A DNA stretch of 64,000 nucleotides from CAYVTV01 sp964563105. GTDB lineage: Bacteria > Bacteroidota > Bacteroidia > Bacteroidales > GCA-2748055. A program made the position numbers and the translations under genes. Positions 17,701-27,800 of this stretch are shown piece by piece. Each line of letters begins with the position of its first letter. Position 1 is the first letter of the stretch. The notes under the pieces were generated by a model, which was given only the letters and a program-made list of their open reading frames with translations, ran no database searches and had not been told where the DNA came from. The stretch is from assembly GCA_964563105.1 (NCBI GenBank), contig CAZLXM010000006.1, positions 1 through 64,000 on the forward strand, written 5' to 3'.

Positions 17701-18771
17701 TCAAAGTTTTTTTTCAAATTCTTTCATTACTTCAACTAATGCTTTAACACCCTCCTCTGTCATTGCATTATAAAGTGCTGCACGGAAACCGCCTACTGAC
17801 CTGTGCCCTTTTATCCCCACAATACCTCTTTTGGAGCAAAGATCAAGAAAATCAGTATCCTTATCTTTATAATTATCACTCATTATAAAAGTGACATTCA
17901 TAATGGACCGATCTTCAGAATTGATTACCGTAGGTTTGAAGGCTTTATTCCTTTCAATTTCAGCATATAAAATATCAGCTTTCCGGATATTTATCTTATT
18001 TATGGTTTCAACGCCCCCTAATTGTTTGTACCATTTCAGAGTTTGCAATACAGCATAAACTGCCAGGCATGGAGGTGTATTGAACATAGATTCTTTATCT
18101 ATATGCGTTTTATAATTAAGCATTGTTGGTATAATTCTGTCTACTTTCCCCAATGTTTCATTTTTTACAATTACAAAAGCAACACCTGCCGGGCCCAGGT
18201 TTTTTTGTGCCCCGCCATAAATTAGGGCGTATTTTGAAACATCCAGGGGCCTGCTAAATATATCAGAGGACATATCTGCAATAAGAGGTACTTTGCAATC
18301 AATATCTTCTTTTATTTCAGTGCCATAAATAGTATTATTACTTGTTATATGGAAATAATCTGCATCTTCAGGTATGGCCCATCCTTTGGGAATATATGAA
18401 TACAACTTATCTTTTGAGGAAGCTACCACTACTGTTTCACCAAAAAGTTTTGCTTCTTTTATTGCTTTTGATGCCCATTCTCCTGTATCAAGATATGCTG
18501 CTTTTTTATTAAAGTAATTTAAAGGGACCATGGCAAACTGCAGACTGGCCCCCCCTTGTAGAAACAATACCGAATAACCCTGAGGGACGGCAAGCAATTC
18601 TTTAAAAAGGTCTGTTGCCTCCTGCATAATAGCCATAAACTCTTTGCTCCGGTGTGAAATTTCCATAATTGACAAACCGGTATCATTGAAATTCAGAACA
18701 GCTTTTGCTGTGTTTTCAAATGTATACTGCGGCAAAATAGAAGGCCCCGAATAAAAATTATATTTTTTCAC
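17701..18771 (-). CDS. serC: Phosphoserine aminotransferase
   Basis: A 356-residue class V, PLP-dependent aminotransferase that converts 3-phosphohydroxypyruvate and glutamate to O-phosphoserine; it also serves pyridoxine synthesis in some bacteria. It opens YNFYSGPSILP, with LQGGASLQFAMVP and the PLP-lysine region YGGAQKNLGPAGVAF, and ends with KGHRSVGGFRAALYNA, all family motifs. The start is GTG 18771. It heads the close-packed run serC-serA-DUF1015-yggS-pyrD-like and lies 119 bp downstream of comB. Confidence 0.95.
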   Translation of the reverse strand: MKKYNFYSGPSILPQYTFENTAKAVLNFNDTGLSIMEISHRSKEFMAIMQEATDLFKELLAVPQGYSVLFLQGGASLQFAMVPLNYFNKKAAYLDTGEWASKAIKEAKLFGETVVVASSKDKLYSYIPKGWAIPEDADYFHITSNNTIYGTEIKEDIDCKVPLIADMSSDIFSRPLDVSKYALIYGGAQKNLGPAGVAFVIVKNETLGKVDRIIPTMLNYKTHIDKESMFNTPPCLAVYAVLQTLKWYKQLGGVETINKINIRKADILYAEIERNKAFKPTVINSEDRSIMNVTFIMSDNYKDKDTDFLDLCSKRGIVGIKGHRSVGGFRAALYNAMTEEGVKALVEVMKEFEKKL

Positions 18772-18890
18772 AATAAAAGATTGATTTAGTAAAAATTAAA
18801 TAATATGGATAAAAATAAGCTGCTAAATTAAAAATTTATTGGTAACTATGGACAACAATTTTCGCCTTGGTTAATAAATAAATGCTTTTG

Positions 18891-19634
18891 TTAATTATTT
18901 TTTTCTTTCACATCTAATACAGTCTTAACAAGATAGTTTTCTTCTAAAACGGGTATTACACCCGTCAGGTCAAAAGAATGACAATAATCCAAAACATCAT
19001 CGAGCCCATTTTTTTTTAGGCGATGCCGTTGAGCAGCTTTTTCAATATATCCGGTAAGATTATTTTTTGCAATGCTCCATAGGTCCTGTGCTGCAAGAGC
19101 AGAATCGCATATAGTATGAAAAAAATTATTTTTTAAAAGATAGTCTGTGATGGCCCCGGCATAAACGGTATCTTCCAGATTAAATTTATTTTTCCAGCCT
19201 GCACATAATATTAACAGATCCCTGTTTTCACGGATCACAAAATCATTTATAGCCTTAAAATTTAAAAATGAGCCAACCAGTACCTTGTAAGAAGATGCAG
19301 CAAGATTGATCGCCTGGGTACCATTTGTAGTGCTATAAACAATATCTTTTCCTTTAACCCTTTCACTGGTAAAATTGAAAGGTGAATTTCCAAAATCAGC
19401 AAAATCCCTAACAACTCCATCTCTCTCAGCAGCAACAAGATATCCCTGATCTTTAAAGTTCCTGGCTTCTTCAAGAGTGGCAACAGGAATAATCCTTTTA
19501 ACTCCATTCATAAAAGCTGTACATATAGCCGATGAGGCTCTTAAAATATCAACTATTATGACAATGGCTTCTTTATTTTCAAAAAACTCATAGAGTGCGG
19601 GAGAAAGACATACTTCTATTTTTCTTTTACTCAT
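18891..19634 (-). CDS. comB: 2-phosphosulfolactate phosphatase family protein (ComB)
   Basis: A 247-residue member of the ComB family, Mg-dependent phosphatases named for coenzyme M synthesis in methanogens. The signature VDILRASSAICTAF near residues 28-41 and the middle motif FGNSPFNF followed by STTNGTQAI are clear. Bacteroidota do not make coenzyme M, and no comA or comC is nearby, so the physiological substrate is uncertain; sulfolactate or sulfonolipid metabolism, or another phospho-acid, are possible. It lies 6 bp after gcvT and before serC, so a phosphatase acting in serine metabolism cannot be excluded. Confidence 0.88.
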   Translation of the reverse strand: MSKRKIEVCLSPALYEFFENKEAIVIIVDILRASSAICTAFMNGVKRIIPVATLEEARNFKDQGYLVAAERDGVVRDFADFGNSPFNFTSERVKGKDIVYSTTNGTQAINLAASSYKVLVGSFLNFKAINDFVIRENRDLLILCAGWKNKFNLEDTVYAGAITDYLLKNNFFHTICDSALAAQDLWSIAKNNLTGYIEKAAQRHRLKKNGLDDVLDYCHSFDLTGVIPVLEENYLVKTVLDVKEKNN

Positions 19635-19640
19635 AAAATA

Positions 19641-20732
19641 TCAATCTCTTTTATAAAAAGGAAGTTGAACTACCTCGGCCTTTAACATGTTATTCCTTAT
19701 TTTGATAAAAATCTCCCTTCCCGTGGAAGAATCTTCAATATTTACATAGGCCATTCCTATACCTTCTTTGGTCAAAGGTGACATGGTGCCGGAAGTAACG
19801 CTGCCAATCCTTTTTTCCGTCTCATCATATATTTCATAATCATGCCTTGGAATACCTCTGTCTATCATTTTAAAACCGATCAATTTTTTAGAAATACCGT
19901 TTTTTTTCTGAATTTCAAGAACTTCCCTGCCTATAAAATTATTCCCCTCAGTAAACTTTGTTATCCATCCTAATCCTGCTTCCAGGGGGGAAGTTGTATC
20001 ATCAATATCATTCCCATAAAGGCATAAACCTGCTTCGAGCCGTAATGTATCTCTTGCTCCAAGTCCTGCCGGTTTAAGCCCGAAGCTTTTACCACTTTCC
20101 ATGATGCTGTTCCATATTTTAATTCCATGTTGATTATAAAAATATAATTCAAAGCCGTCTGAACCTGTGTAACCGGTTTTACTGATTATAACATCATTAA
20201 TGCCGGCAAAAGAGGAAGTAACAAAATTAAAACTTTCCATAACCGAAAGACCTGTGCCGGTTAATGGCTGAAGAATATCAGCCGATAAAGGCCCCTGAAC
20301 AGCAATCTGGGAAATACTGTCAGAAAGATTTTCTAAAACAGCATTTGTAATATTATGTTCCGTCAGCCATTTCCAATCTTTCTCAGTATTTGAAGCATTT
20401 ACAACCAAAAGATATTTGTCATCACCAAAATAATATATCAGCAAATCATCTATGATACCTCCCCTTTCATTAATAAAACATGTATATTGTATTTTACCTT
20501 CTGTCAACCGGCCAATATCGTTACATGTAACCCTCTGTAGAAAGTCTTTAGCAGCTTTACCTTTAACCATGAATTCACCCATATGGGAAACATCAAAAAT
20601 TCCGGCTTTATTTCTTACTGTCAAATGTTCATCTACTAAGCCTGAATATTCCACAGGCATATTAAAGCCTGCAAAAGGTACAATTTTAGCATTTAGGGCC
20701 TTGTGGATGTCATAAAAAATAGTATTCTTCAC
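19641..20732 (-). CDS. gcvT: Aminomethyltransferase, glycine cleavage T protein
   Basis: A 363-residue enzyme that transfers the aminomethyl carbon of glycine to tetrahydrofolate, releasing ammonia and 5,10-methylene-THF. Motifs: FAGFNMPVEYSG, FDVSHMGEFMVKG, the folate-binding SKTGYTGSDGFELYF, ARDTLRLEAGLCLYG and the C-terminal VTSGTMSPLTKEGIGMAYV. The length is normal. The start is GTG 20732. gcvH and gcvP are not in the window. No glycine riboswitch is recognisable upstream. With serC and serA downstream it links serine, glycine and one-carbon supply. Confidence 0.95.
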   Translation of the reverse strand: MKNTIFYDIHKALNAKIVPFAGFNMPVEYSGLVDEHLTVRNKAGIFDVSHMGEFMVKGKAAKDFLQRVTCNDIGRLTEGKIQYTCFINERGGIIDDLLIYYFGDDKYLLVVNASNTEKDWKWLTEHNITNAVLENLSDSISQIAVQGPLSADILQPLTGTGLSVMESFNFVTSSFAGINDVIISKTGYTGSDGFELYFYNQHGIKIWNSIMESGKSFGLKPAGLGARDTLRLEAGLCLYGNDIDDTTSPLEAGLGWITKFTEGNNFIGREVLEIQKKNGISKKLIGFKMIDRGIPRHDYEIYDETEKRIGSVTSGTMSPLTKEGIGMAYVNIEDSSTGREIFIKIRNNMLKAEVVQLPFYKRD

Positions 20733-21320
20733 AAAAAAATATTTTAGTTTGTTATTTTATTATTATTTTATCTCAAAATAACCTGATACTTTGCCTCCCG
20801 GGAAAAAATATCTTTAATCCCCTGAAGTTTTTATTACACATTAATACGTGTATATCAAACAAACAGAATTAAAGATATTTATCCAATAAATAAATATTTC
20901 ATTGTAATTATGAGGATATAACAGTTATCTAATCATATCAGCATGGTAAATATACATAGTTTTTTTGTCTCATAAAATTTCTATTGTAGCTTATCAAACA
21001 TTATTTTATTTTTTTTGAATTTTTATTTTAGGAAGAGATGTATATATTAAGTATGAATATTTGATCTTTATTTCTTATTAAATAAAAATGAATTTACTTT
21101 ATAATATTATTTTTTTAAAAAAATGTTGAAATCATAAAAACTTAGTAATGCTTTTTTCCAAATATTTTGATTAATTTGCACTGATTTATTTCTGAATTAT
21201 GAAATTTTAATTAACGCCGATGAAAGCCCTGTATACTATCGTTCATAACAAGAAAATGAAACTATTTTGGGCTGCCTCGGAACGGCTTGATTAACAATGA
21301 TATAACACAATTATTTTCTG
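20733..21320. other. 588-bp intergenic region upstream of gcvT and the Hpt gene
   Basis: The region is AT-rich with few landmarks: a small dyad TACAC-N8-GTGTA (835-852 of the 20-kb stretch, i.e. 20835-20852), a T7A7 tract at 21110-21123, the element TTAATTTGCACT at 21171-21182, which recurs upstream of clpB, and a short GC-richer patch with a possible 24-codon frame (21220-21294). No riboswitch or tRNA is recognised. Confidence 0.5.
21220..21294 (+). CDS. Possible 24-residue small protein
   Basis: An ATG-to-TAA frame (MKALYTIVHNKKMKLFWAAS and four more residues) lies 26 bp before the Hpt gene. Its base composition is richer in G and C than the flanking spacer, and a TTAATTTG promoter-like element lies 40 bp upstream. 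It could be a small protein, a leader of the Hpt-STAS operon, or chance; there is no homology I recognise. Confidence 0.3.
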   Translation: MKALYTIVHNKKMKLFWAASERLD

Positions 21321-21680
21321 ATGAAAACTGATTTAAAGTATTTAACTGAAATATGTAACGGTGATAAGCTGACAATGGTGGAAATGATAGATCTGTTTAT
21401 TGTTCAGATTAATGAAATAATTGATGAAATGAAAAAAGCGGGCCGGGAAACAGACCATGAAACCCTAAGCCAGCTTGCTCATAAAGCTAAATCTTCGGTT
21501 GCTATTGTTGGTATGCAGGTATTATCAGAAAAACTTAAGGAATTTGAATTAGTGGCAAAAAATAAAAATAATCCCGAAAAGTATCAGGGATATATTGACT
21601 TTTTTATTCAGGAAAGCAATATTGCAGTAAAAGAATTAACAGAAAATAAAACTACTTTATTACAAAGCCTTGCAACATGA
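21321..21680 (+). CDS. Hpt-domain phosphotransfer protein
   Basis: A single histidine-phosphotransfer domain of 119 residues. The four-helix pattern and the motif LAHKAKSS, with the likely phosphorylated His54, are present. Such proteins pass phosphate between hybrid kinases and response regulators. No receiver protein is adjacent. The stop codon overlaps the ATG of the STAS gene (ATGA), so the two proteins are made together, an uncommon pairing that joins a phosphorelay component to a partner-switching component. Confidence 0.85.
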   Translation: MKTDLKYLTEICNGDKLTMVEMIDLFIVQINEIIDEMKKAGRETDHETLSQLAHKAKSSVAIVGMQVLSEKLKEFELVAKNKNNPEKYQGYIDFFIQESNIAVKELTENKTTLLQSLAT

Positions 21681-22018
21681 TTAAAACTGATAATTTTGAT
21701 GGTATACAGGTTTCTTCTTTCAAACAGCCAATAAGATTAAATGCGATTATTGCTGAACCAGTTAAAGAAGAACTCAAAGAGTTATTCTCATCTCAGGGTT
21801 CCAGTTTGATCCTTGATCTGAAAAATGTAACCTTTATTGACAGTTCCGGATTTGGTGTATTCCTGTCATTATTGAAAATTGCCAGGAATAATCAGGGCAT
21901 TTTCAAATTATGCAATTTGAATGAAGATGTAATGGAATTATTTAAGATCCTGCAATTACACACAATAATTGAAATTTATCCCACCATTGAGGATGCCATT
22001 CAAAGTATTAGCGATTAA
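21677..22018 (+). CDS. STAS-domain anti-sigma factor antagonist-like protein
   Basis: A single STAS domain of 113 residues. The core reads LILDLKNVTFIDSSGFGVFL, with Ser57 at the position phosphorylated in SpoIIAA and RsbV. The protein should switch an anti-sigma or other target according to phosphorylation. It overlaps the Hpt gene by 4 bp upstream and the convergent clpB by 4 bp at its 3' end. No RsbW-type kinase lies next to it; the nearest GHKL kinase relative is SiaB at 28.5-29.0 kb. Confidence 0.85.
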   Translation: MIKTDNFDGIQVSSFKQPIRLNAIIAEPVKEELKELFSSQGSSLILDLKNVTFIDSSGFGVFLSLLKIARNNQGIFKLCNLNEDVMELFKILQLHTIIEIYPTIEDAIQSISD

Positions 22019-24606
22019 TTCACAAATTCCAGTTTATTATTGGTCCCGGCTGTTATGATCACGGGTTTATTCTTGTCTATTGCATCAGTAAGAATCTTTT
22101 CTGATAAGTCATTCAACAAGAATTTTTGAATTACTCTTTTAACCGGCCTTGCTCCAAACTGGGGGTCAAATCCTTTTTCAGCAATCCATTCCAGGGCTGA
22201 TTGTTTTATTCTTAAGTCTATACCATTTTTTAGAAGCATATTTCTTATCTGATCAAACTGTAATTCAACTATCTGAAGTATTTGATCCTGTTCTAAAGGT
22301 CTGAACATAATAATTTCATCAATTCTGTTTAAAAATTCAGGACGAATTGTTTTTCTAAGCATATCAAGTATTTCTTCCCTTGTGCTTTCAAAAACAAGTT
22401 CTGTGTTCTTTCCATTAAAATTTTCAAAACGTTCATTAATTAGTGAAGAACCCATATTAGATGTCATTATAATAATGGTATTCCTGAAGTTTACAGTTCT
22501 TCCTTTATTATCTGTCAGCCTTCCGTCATCTAATACCTGAAGCAGAATATTGAAAACATCCGGATGGGCTTTTTCGATTTCGTCCAACAATATAACAGAA
22601 TAAGGCTTATGCCTGACAGCTTCAGTTAATTGTCCGCCTTCATCATAACCCACGTAACCCGGAGGTGCCCCAATAAGTCTTGAAACGCTATGCTTTTCCT
22701 GGTATTCGGACATATCAATCCTGGTTAATAATGATTCATCATCAAATAAAAATTCAGCAAGTGCTTTTGCCAGTTCTGTTTTACCTACTCCTGTAGTTCC
22801 GAGGAAAATAAAAGAACCTGTCGGCCTTTTTGGATCCTGCAGTCCTGCCCTGCTTCTTCGGACAGAGTCAGCAACAGCAGTAATTGCTTCATCCTGCCCA
22901 ACAACTCTTTTATGCAATTCTTTTTCAAGGTTTAAAAGTTTTTCCTTTTCAGTCTGAAGCATTTTTGCAACCGGTATTCCCGTCCATTTTGAAACTATTT
23001 CCGCAATATCCTCATCACCAATTTCTTCCCTTATTAATGCTGAATCTTTCTGAGTCTCTTTAAGTTCATTCATATACTTCTCCAGATTAGCTTCAGCTTC
23101 TCTTATTTTCCCGTATCTTAATTCCGCAACTTTTCCATAATCCCCTGCCCTTTCAGCCTCATGTGCCTGAAATTTAAAAGCTTCGATCTGCTGCTTTTCA
23201 TTCTGAATATTCTCAATTATCTTTTTTTCTGACTGCCATTTTGCTGTTAGTCTTGATTTTTCTTCTCTGTAATTTGCCAGCTCAACCATAATTTCATCAA
23301 GCCTTTTACTTTTACCATCTCTTTTAATAGCTTCATTTTCAATTTCAAGTTGTTTTATCTTACGTTCAATTTCATCTATTACTTCAGGAACACTATTCAT
23401 TTCCAGTCTCAGCCTGGATGCTGCCTCATCAATCAGGTCGATTGCTTTATCAGGTAAAAAACGGTCTGCAATATATCTTCTGGATAGTTCAACGGCCGCA
23501 ATTATTGCTTCATCTTTTATCCTTACTCTATGATGATTCTCATATCTTTCCTTCAATCCTCGCAGAATTGCTATGGAACTGTGAACATCAGGTTCTTCAA
23601 CCATAACAGGTTGAAATCTTCTTTCCAGGGCTTTATCTTTTTCAAAATATTTTTGATATTCATTGAGAGTGGTGGCTCCGATAGCCCTCAGATCACCACG
23701 GGCCAAAGCAGGTTTGAGAATATTTGCGGCATCCATGGCACCGTCGCTTTTACCAGCACCAACTAATGTATGTATTTCATCAATAAAAAGTATAATTGTG
23801 CCATCTGAATTAATAACTTCCTGAATAACAGCTTTTAATCTTTCCTCAAATTCACCTTTATACTTTGCGCCGGCTATCAGTGCACCCATATCAAGTGAGT
23901 AAACCTTGCTGTCTTTAAGATTTTCAGGAACATCATCATCAACAATCCGGTGAGCAAGTCCTTCAGCAATTGCGGTTTTACCCACACCCGGCTCTCCAAT
24001 AAGTATAGGGTTGTTTTTTGTCCGGCGGGATAAAATTTGCAATAACCTTCTTATTTCATCATCACGTCCAATAACCGGGTCTAATTTCCCCTCTTTTGCC
24101 TTTTCATTTAAATTCACTGCATATCTTTCCAAAGCATGGAAAGTATCTTCAGCATTTTCTGATCTGGCTTTTGATCCTTTTCTAAGTTCTAAAACAACTT
24201 TTTTTAATTCTTTTAATGTTAAACCTAAATCCTTCATTAGTTGAGCTGCAGGATCCGAGGCTGAGATGATCCCTAAAAGCAAATGTTCAATTGAAATATA
24301 ATCATCCCCCATCTCCTTTGAAAATATTTCAGCTTTCTTCAATGATTCTGAAAGGCTATTTGATAAATATTGATTACCTCCGGTAACTTGTGGTAATGAC
24401 GAAATAATCCGGTCAATTCCTAAAGCAAAATTTTGCTTATTTACACCAAATTTGACTATTATAAAAGAAAACAGGTTATCATCCTGATTTAAAAGTGCTT
24501 TTAAAACATGGGCATTTTCCACAGCCTGATTATTCTTTGCGCCTGCAATGGAAAAAGCATTTTGTATTACTTCCTGTGCCTTAATTGTTAAATTATTCAT
24601 ATTCAT
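22015..24606 (-). CDS. clpB: ATP-dependent disaggregase ClpB
   Basis: An 863-residue Hsp100 chaperone that pulls proteins out of aggregates with DnaK. In order: Clp N-domain (1-145), first AAA+ domain with GEPGVGKTAIAEG and IDEIHTLVGAG (about 200-210 and 280-290), the long coiled-coil middle domain (410-520), second AAA+ domain with GTTGVGKTELAKALAE (about 605) and LLDEIEKAHPDVF, and the C-terminal D2-small domain. The middle domain and full N-domain distinguish it from ClpA and ClpC. The start is ATG 24606 or 24600. A promoter-like element precedes it (24637-24652); no CIRCE-type inverted repeat is seen. Confidence 0.97.
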   Translation of the reverse strand: MNMNNLTIKAQEVIQNAFSIAGAKNNQAVENAHVLKALLNQDDNLFSFIIVKFGVNKQNFALGIDRIISSLPQVTGGNQYLSNSLSESLKKAEIFSKEMGDDYISIEHLLLGIISASDPAAQLMKDLGLTLKELKKVVLELRKGSKARSENAEDTFHALERYAVNLNEKAKEGKLDPVIGRDDEIRRLLQILSRRTKNNPILIGEPGVGKTAIAEGLAHRIVDDDVPENLKDSKVYSLDMGALIAGAKYKGEFEERLKAVIQEVINSDGTIILFIDEIHTLVGAGKSDGAMDAANILKPALARGDLRAIGATTLNEYQKYFEKDKALERRFQPVMVEEPDVHSSIAILRGLKERYENHHRVRIKDEAIIAAVELSRRYIADRFLPDKAIDLIDEAASRLRLEMNSVPEVIDEIERKIKQLEIENEAIKRDGKSKRLDEIMVELANYREEKSRLTAKWQSEKKIIENIQNEKQQIEAFKFQAHEAERAGDYGKVAELRYGKIREAEANLEKYMNELKETQKDSALIREEIGDEDIAEIVSKWTGIPVAKMLQTEKEKLLNLEKELHKRVVGQDEAITAVADSVRRSRAGLQDPKRPTGSFIFLGTTGVGKTELAKALAEFLFDDESLLTRIDMSEYQEKHSVSRLIGAPPGYVGYDEGGQLTEAVRHKPYSVILLDEIEKAHPDVFNILLQVLDDGRLTDNKGRTVNFRNTIIIMTSNMGSSLINERFENFNGKNTELVFESTREEILDMLRKTIRPEFLNRIDEIIMFRPLEQDQILQIVELQFDQIRNMLLKNGIDLRIKQSALEWIAEKGFDPQFGARPVKRVIQKFLLNDLSEKILTDAIDKNKPVIITAGTNNKLEFVN

Positions 24607-24634
24607 TTCCTACATTTTTTATCTATCACGTATT

Positions 24635-24664
24635 AGTGCAAATTAACTGCCACATGGTATATTT
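24635..24664 (-). promoter_or_regulatory. Promoter-like element of clpB, sigma-54-like or housekeeping
   Basis: On the minus strand, TGGCAG-N5-TTGCA (24637-24652) has GG and GC exactly 10 bp apart, as in sigma-54 promoters. The same stretch can be read as a housekeeping promoter with a TTAATTTG -7 box (one mismatch) and a TTG about 22 bp upstream. The sequence TTAATTTGCACT recurs exactly at 21171-21182 upstream of the Hpt-STAS genes. The choice between the two readings cannot be made from sequence alone. Confidence 0.35.
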
Positions 24665-24832
24665 ATGCCAAGATGTCAGAGTTGGAAATACTGATTCCGA
24701 ATCCCTTAAGCTTTTAGGGCCCTTTATAATCCTGTTAGGTTCAGTCTTTAAGTTTAGAGCTGTTTTCGATCTACAGCTATAACATATTCCTCACATTTTA
24801 CGTAAAATTCTGCGACAATTGATACCATTTTA

Positions 24833-27800
24833 ATGAGCGAGCAGATACTGAAAGCCTTAATGCAGCTTTTTGCCATTATTGCAAGGCCAAAAAGCAACCG
24901 TAAAGACAGACGAATTGTAGTAGAATCATTTTTAAAAAGGCAACTCAATTCCGAACTGGTAGAAGAATATCTGAAAGCCTTCGATATGTATTATGAAATG
25001 CATCAGGAAAAACAAAAACAAATTGATGCAAGGAAAAGTATTATTTCAGCCAGTTCAGTAAAAGTTTTGAAAATATGTACAGAAATAAATGAAGAATTAA
25101 TCCAGTCACAAAAGATCATTGTGCTAATCAGGTTACTTGAATTTATTAAATCTGACAGCAAAAAAATGTCTAATCAGGAGATGGAATTTATTAAAACTGT
25201 CTCTGATACATTTCATATTCCTGTAGAAGAGTTTGGCAGAATTAAAAACTTTGTTCTTTTTCCTTTTGATGACATTCCTGATTCTGAGAATATTATTATT
25301 ATTGATTCAAGGGAAAGTATATATTATGAAAAATTGAAGATAAGGCATTTAAAATCAGCCGGAATGATTGGTCAGATCAGAATTTTGAGAGTGCCTTTGA
25401 CAAATATGTACTTCATTAAGTATCTTGGCGATAATGAAATGTATTTGAACGGGCAGCTTCTTGAAGAGAATAAAGTAAGCCTTTTCAATTATGGGTCATC
25501 AGTAAGAAATCAACAAATCAAACCTGTTTATTATAGTGATGTAATAAGCAGATTTACTGATGACAGAATAAAATCCAGGATAATTTTTGAAGTAAAGGAT
25601 ATAGACTACAAATTTAAATCGGGAGTTCAAGGTTTACATCAAATTAATTTTTCAGAGATATCCGGCAGACTTGTAGGCATAATGGGGGCCAGCGGAACCG
25701 GAAAATCCACATTGTTAAGTGTGCTTAATGGCTCTGTCCCTCCTTCATCAGGAAAAGTTCTAATAAACGGAATCGATATTAATTCAGGTGATGAAAGAAT
25801 TAAAGGCCTCATTGGTTATGTATCACAGGATGATTTGTTAATTGAGGAATTAACTGTTTTTCAAAATTTATATTATAATGCCAAACTTTGTTTCAGTGAA
25901 TACTCATCGGATCAGCTACATGAAATGGTAGTTAAAGTATTACGTAACCTTGGACTTTATGATATAAAAGACATTCAGGTAGGGTCTTCTTTAAACAAGA
26001 AAATAAGCGGAGGACAAAGAAAAAGGTTAAATATATCTCTTGAATTAATAAGGGAACCTGCTGTCCTTTTTCTGGATGAACCAACTTCCGGGCTTTCAAG
26101 TCTCGATAGTGAAAATATAATGGACCTGTTAAAAGAGCTAACACTAAAGGGTAAACTGGTATTTGTTGTTATCCATCAACCATCATCTTATCTTTTTAAA
26201 ATGTTTGATAAACTGCTAATTCTTGATAAAGGTGGTTTTCTTATTTATAATGGTAATCCGGTTGATTCCATCATGTATTTTAAATCAAAAGTTCATCATG
26301 CCAATCGAAATGAAAGTGAATGTAATTTATGTGGCAATGTAAATTCAGAACAAATTTTCAATATCATAGAAACATCTGTACTTGATGAATATGGAAAGCT
26401 TACCGGGATCAGAAAGATATCACCGGCTGAATGGGCTGATTTCTACAAAAATGAAATAAAAAAAGATAAAAAGAAAACTCAAATAAAAGAAGAAGATCTG
26501 CCTCCAATAACATTTAGTATCCCAAGCAGATATAAACAGTTTTTAGTTTTTGTAAAGAGAGATATCCTGAAGAAGTTGAGCGATAAACAGTATCTAGTCC
26601 TTAATTTTATTGAAGCACCGCTTTTGGCATTTTTATTAGCTTATATCCTGAGATATTTCAGTGTAGATGTTACAAATCAATATGGTTATACGCTTCTGGA
26701 AAACAATAATCTTCCTGTATATATATTTATCTCTGTTATTGTAGCTATTTTCATGGGAATGACAGTAAGCGCAGAAGAAATTATTAAAGACAGTAAGATT
26801 CTGAAAAGAGAATCGTTCCTGAATTTAAGCCGGTCTGGATATCTCTTTTCGAAAGTATCAGTACAATTATTTATATCTGCTTTTCAGGCTCTTCTGTTTG
26901 TGTTGACAGGGAATACAATTATGCAAATAAAAGGCATGTATTTCGAATATTGGATAGTGCTTTTTAGTACATGGGCATTTTCAAGTATAATAGGATTATT
27001 GATATCGGATAGTTTTAAAACGGTTGTAACAATTTATATGCTTATTCCCTTCCTCGTAATACCACAGATTATCCTCAGCGGAATAATTGTTAAATATGAG
27101 CATCTGAACCCAAAAATATCCAGTCCTAAATCCATTCCTTTTTATGGTGAAATAATTACTGCCCGCTGGGCTTATGAAGGTCTTGCGACATACCAGTTTA
27201 TAAATAATGAATATCAAAAAAAATATTATGAGCTTGATAAATTAAGTAGTAACGCAAATTATAAATCTGATTTTCTTATTAATGAATTACAAAACAAGTT
27301 GAAATTTCTTGAAAAAAATTTATACGACCCAAATTTTAAAAATCAAAATACTTATAACCTGGATTTAGTAAGAAAAGAAATTCTTAAAGAACATGCCTTT
27401 CGCAATAGATTAAAACATGATCTGCCGGAAACTCCCATTAATTTATTCAGTATGGTTGATCAGTTGAATATAAATAATGTTAAATCTGAAACACTTACAG
27501 CTTGTTTAAAATATCTTCAGGAATTAAGATCTTTTTATAATCATATTTATAAAAAAATATATGACCAAAAAAACCTTTTGATGTTATCAGAAAATCATGA
27601 ATTTATTTCAGCATTAAAAAGAAACTATCATAATGAGAAACTACATGAATTAGTAACTAATAAAAATGAATTTAAACGAATTGTAGAATATAATGGAGAG
27701 CTGATACAAAAGTCGGATCCGATTTATTTAGATTCGCCCTATAAACTTGTTAAAGCACATTTTTATGCACCAAGGAAGCAAATATTTGGAATATTTATCC

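Noticed and set aside
20733..20900. Glycine riboswitch upstream of gcvT
   Set aside because: The tandem GG-rich aptamer core is not found; the region is nearly all A and T.
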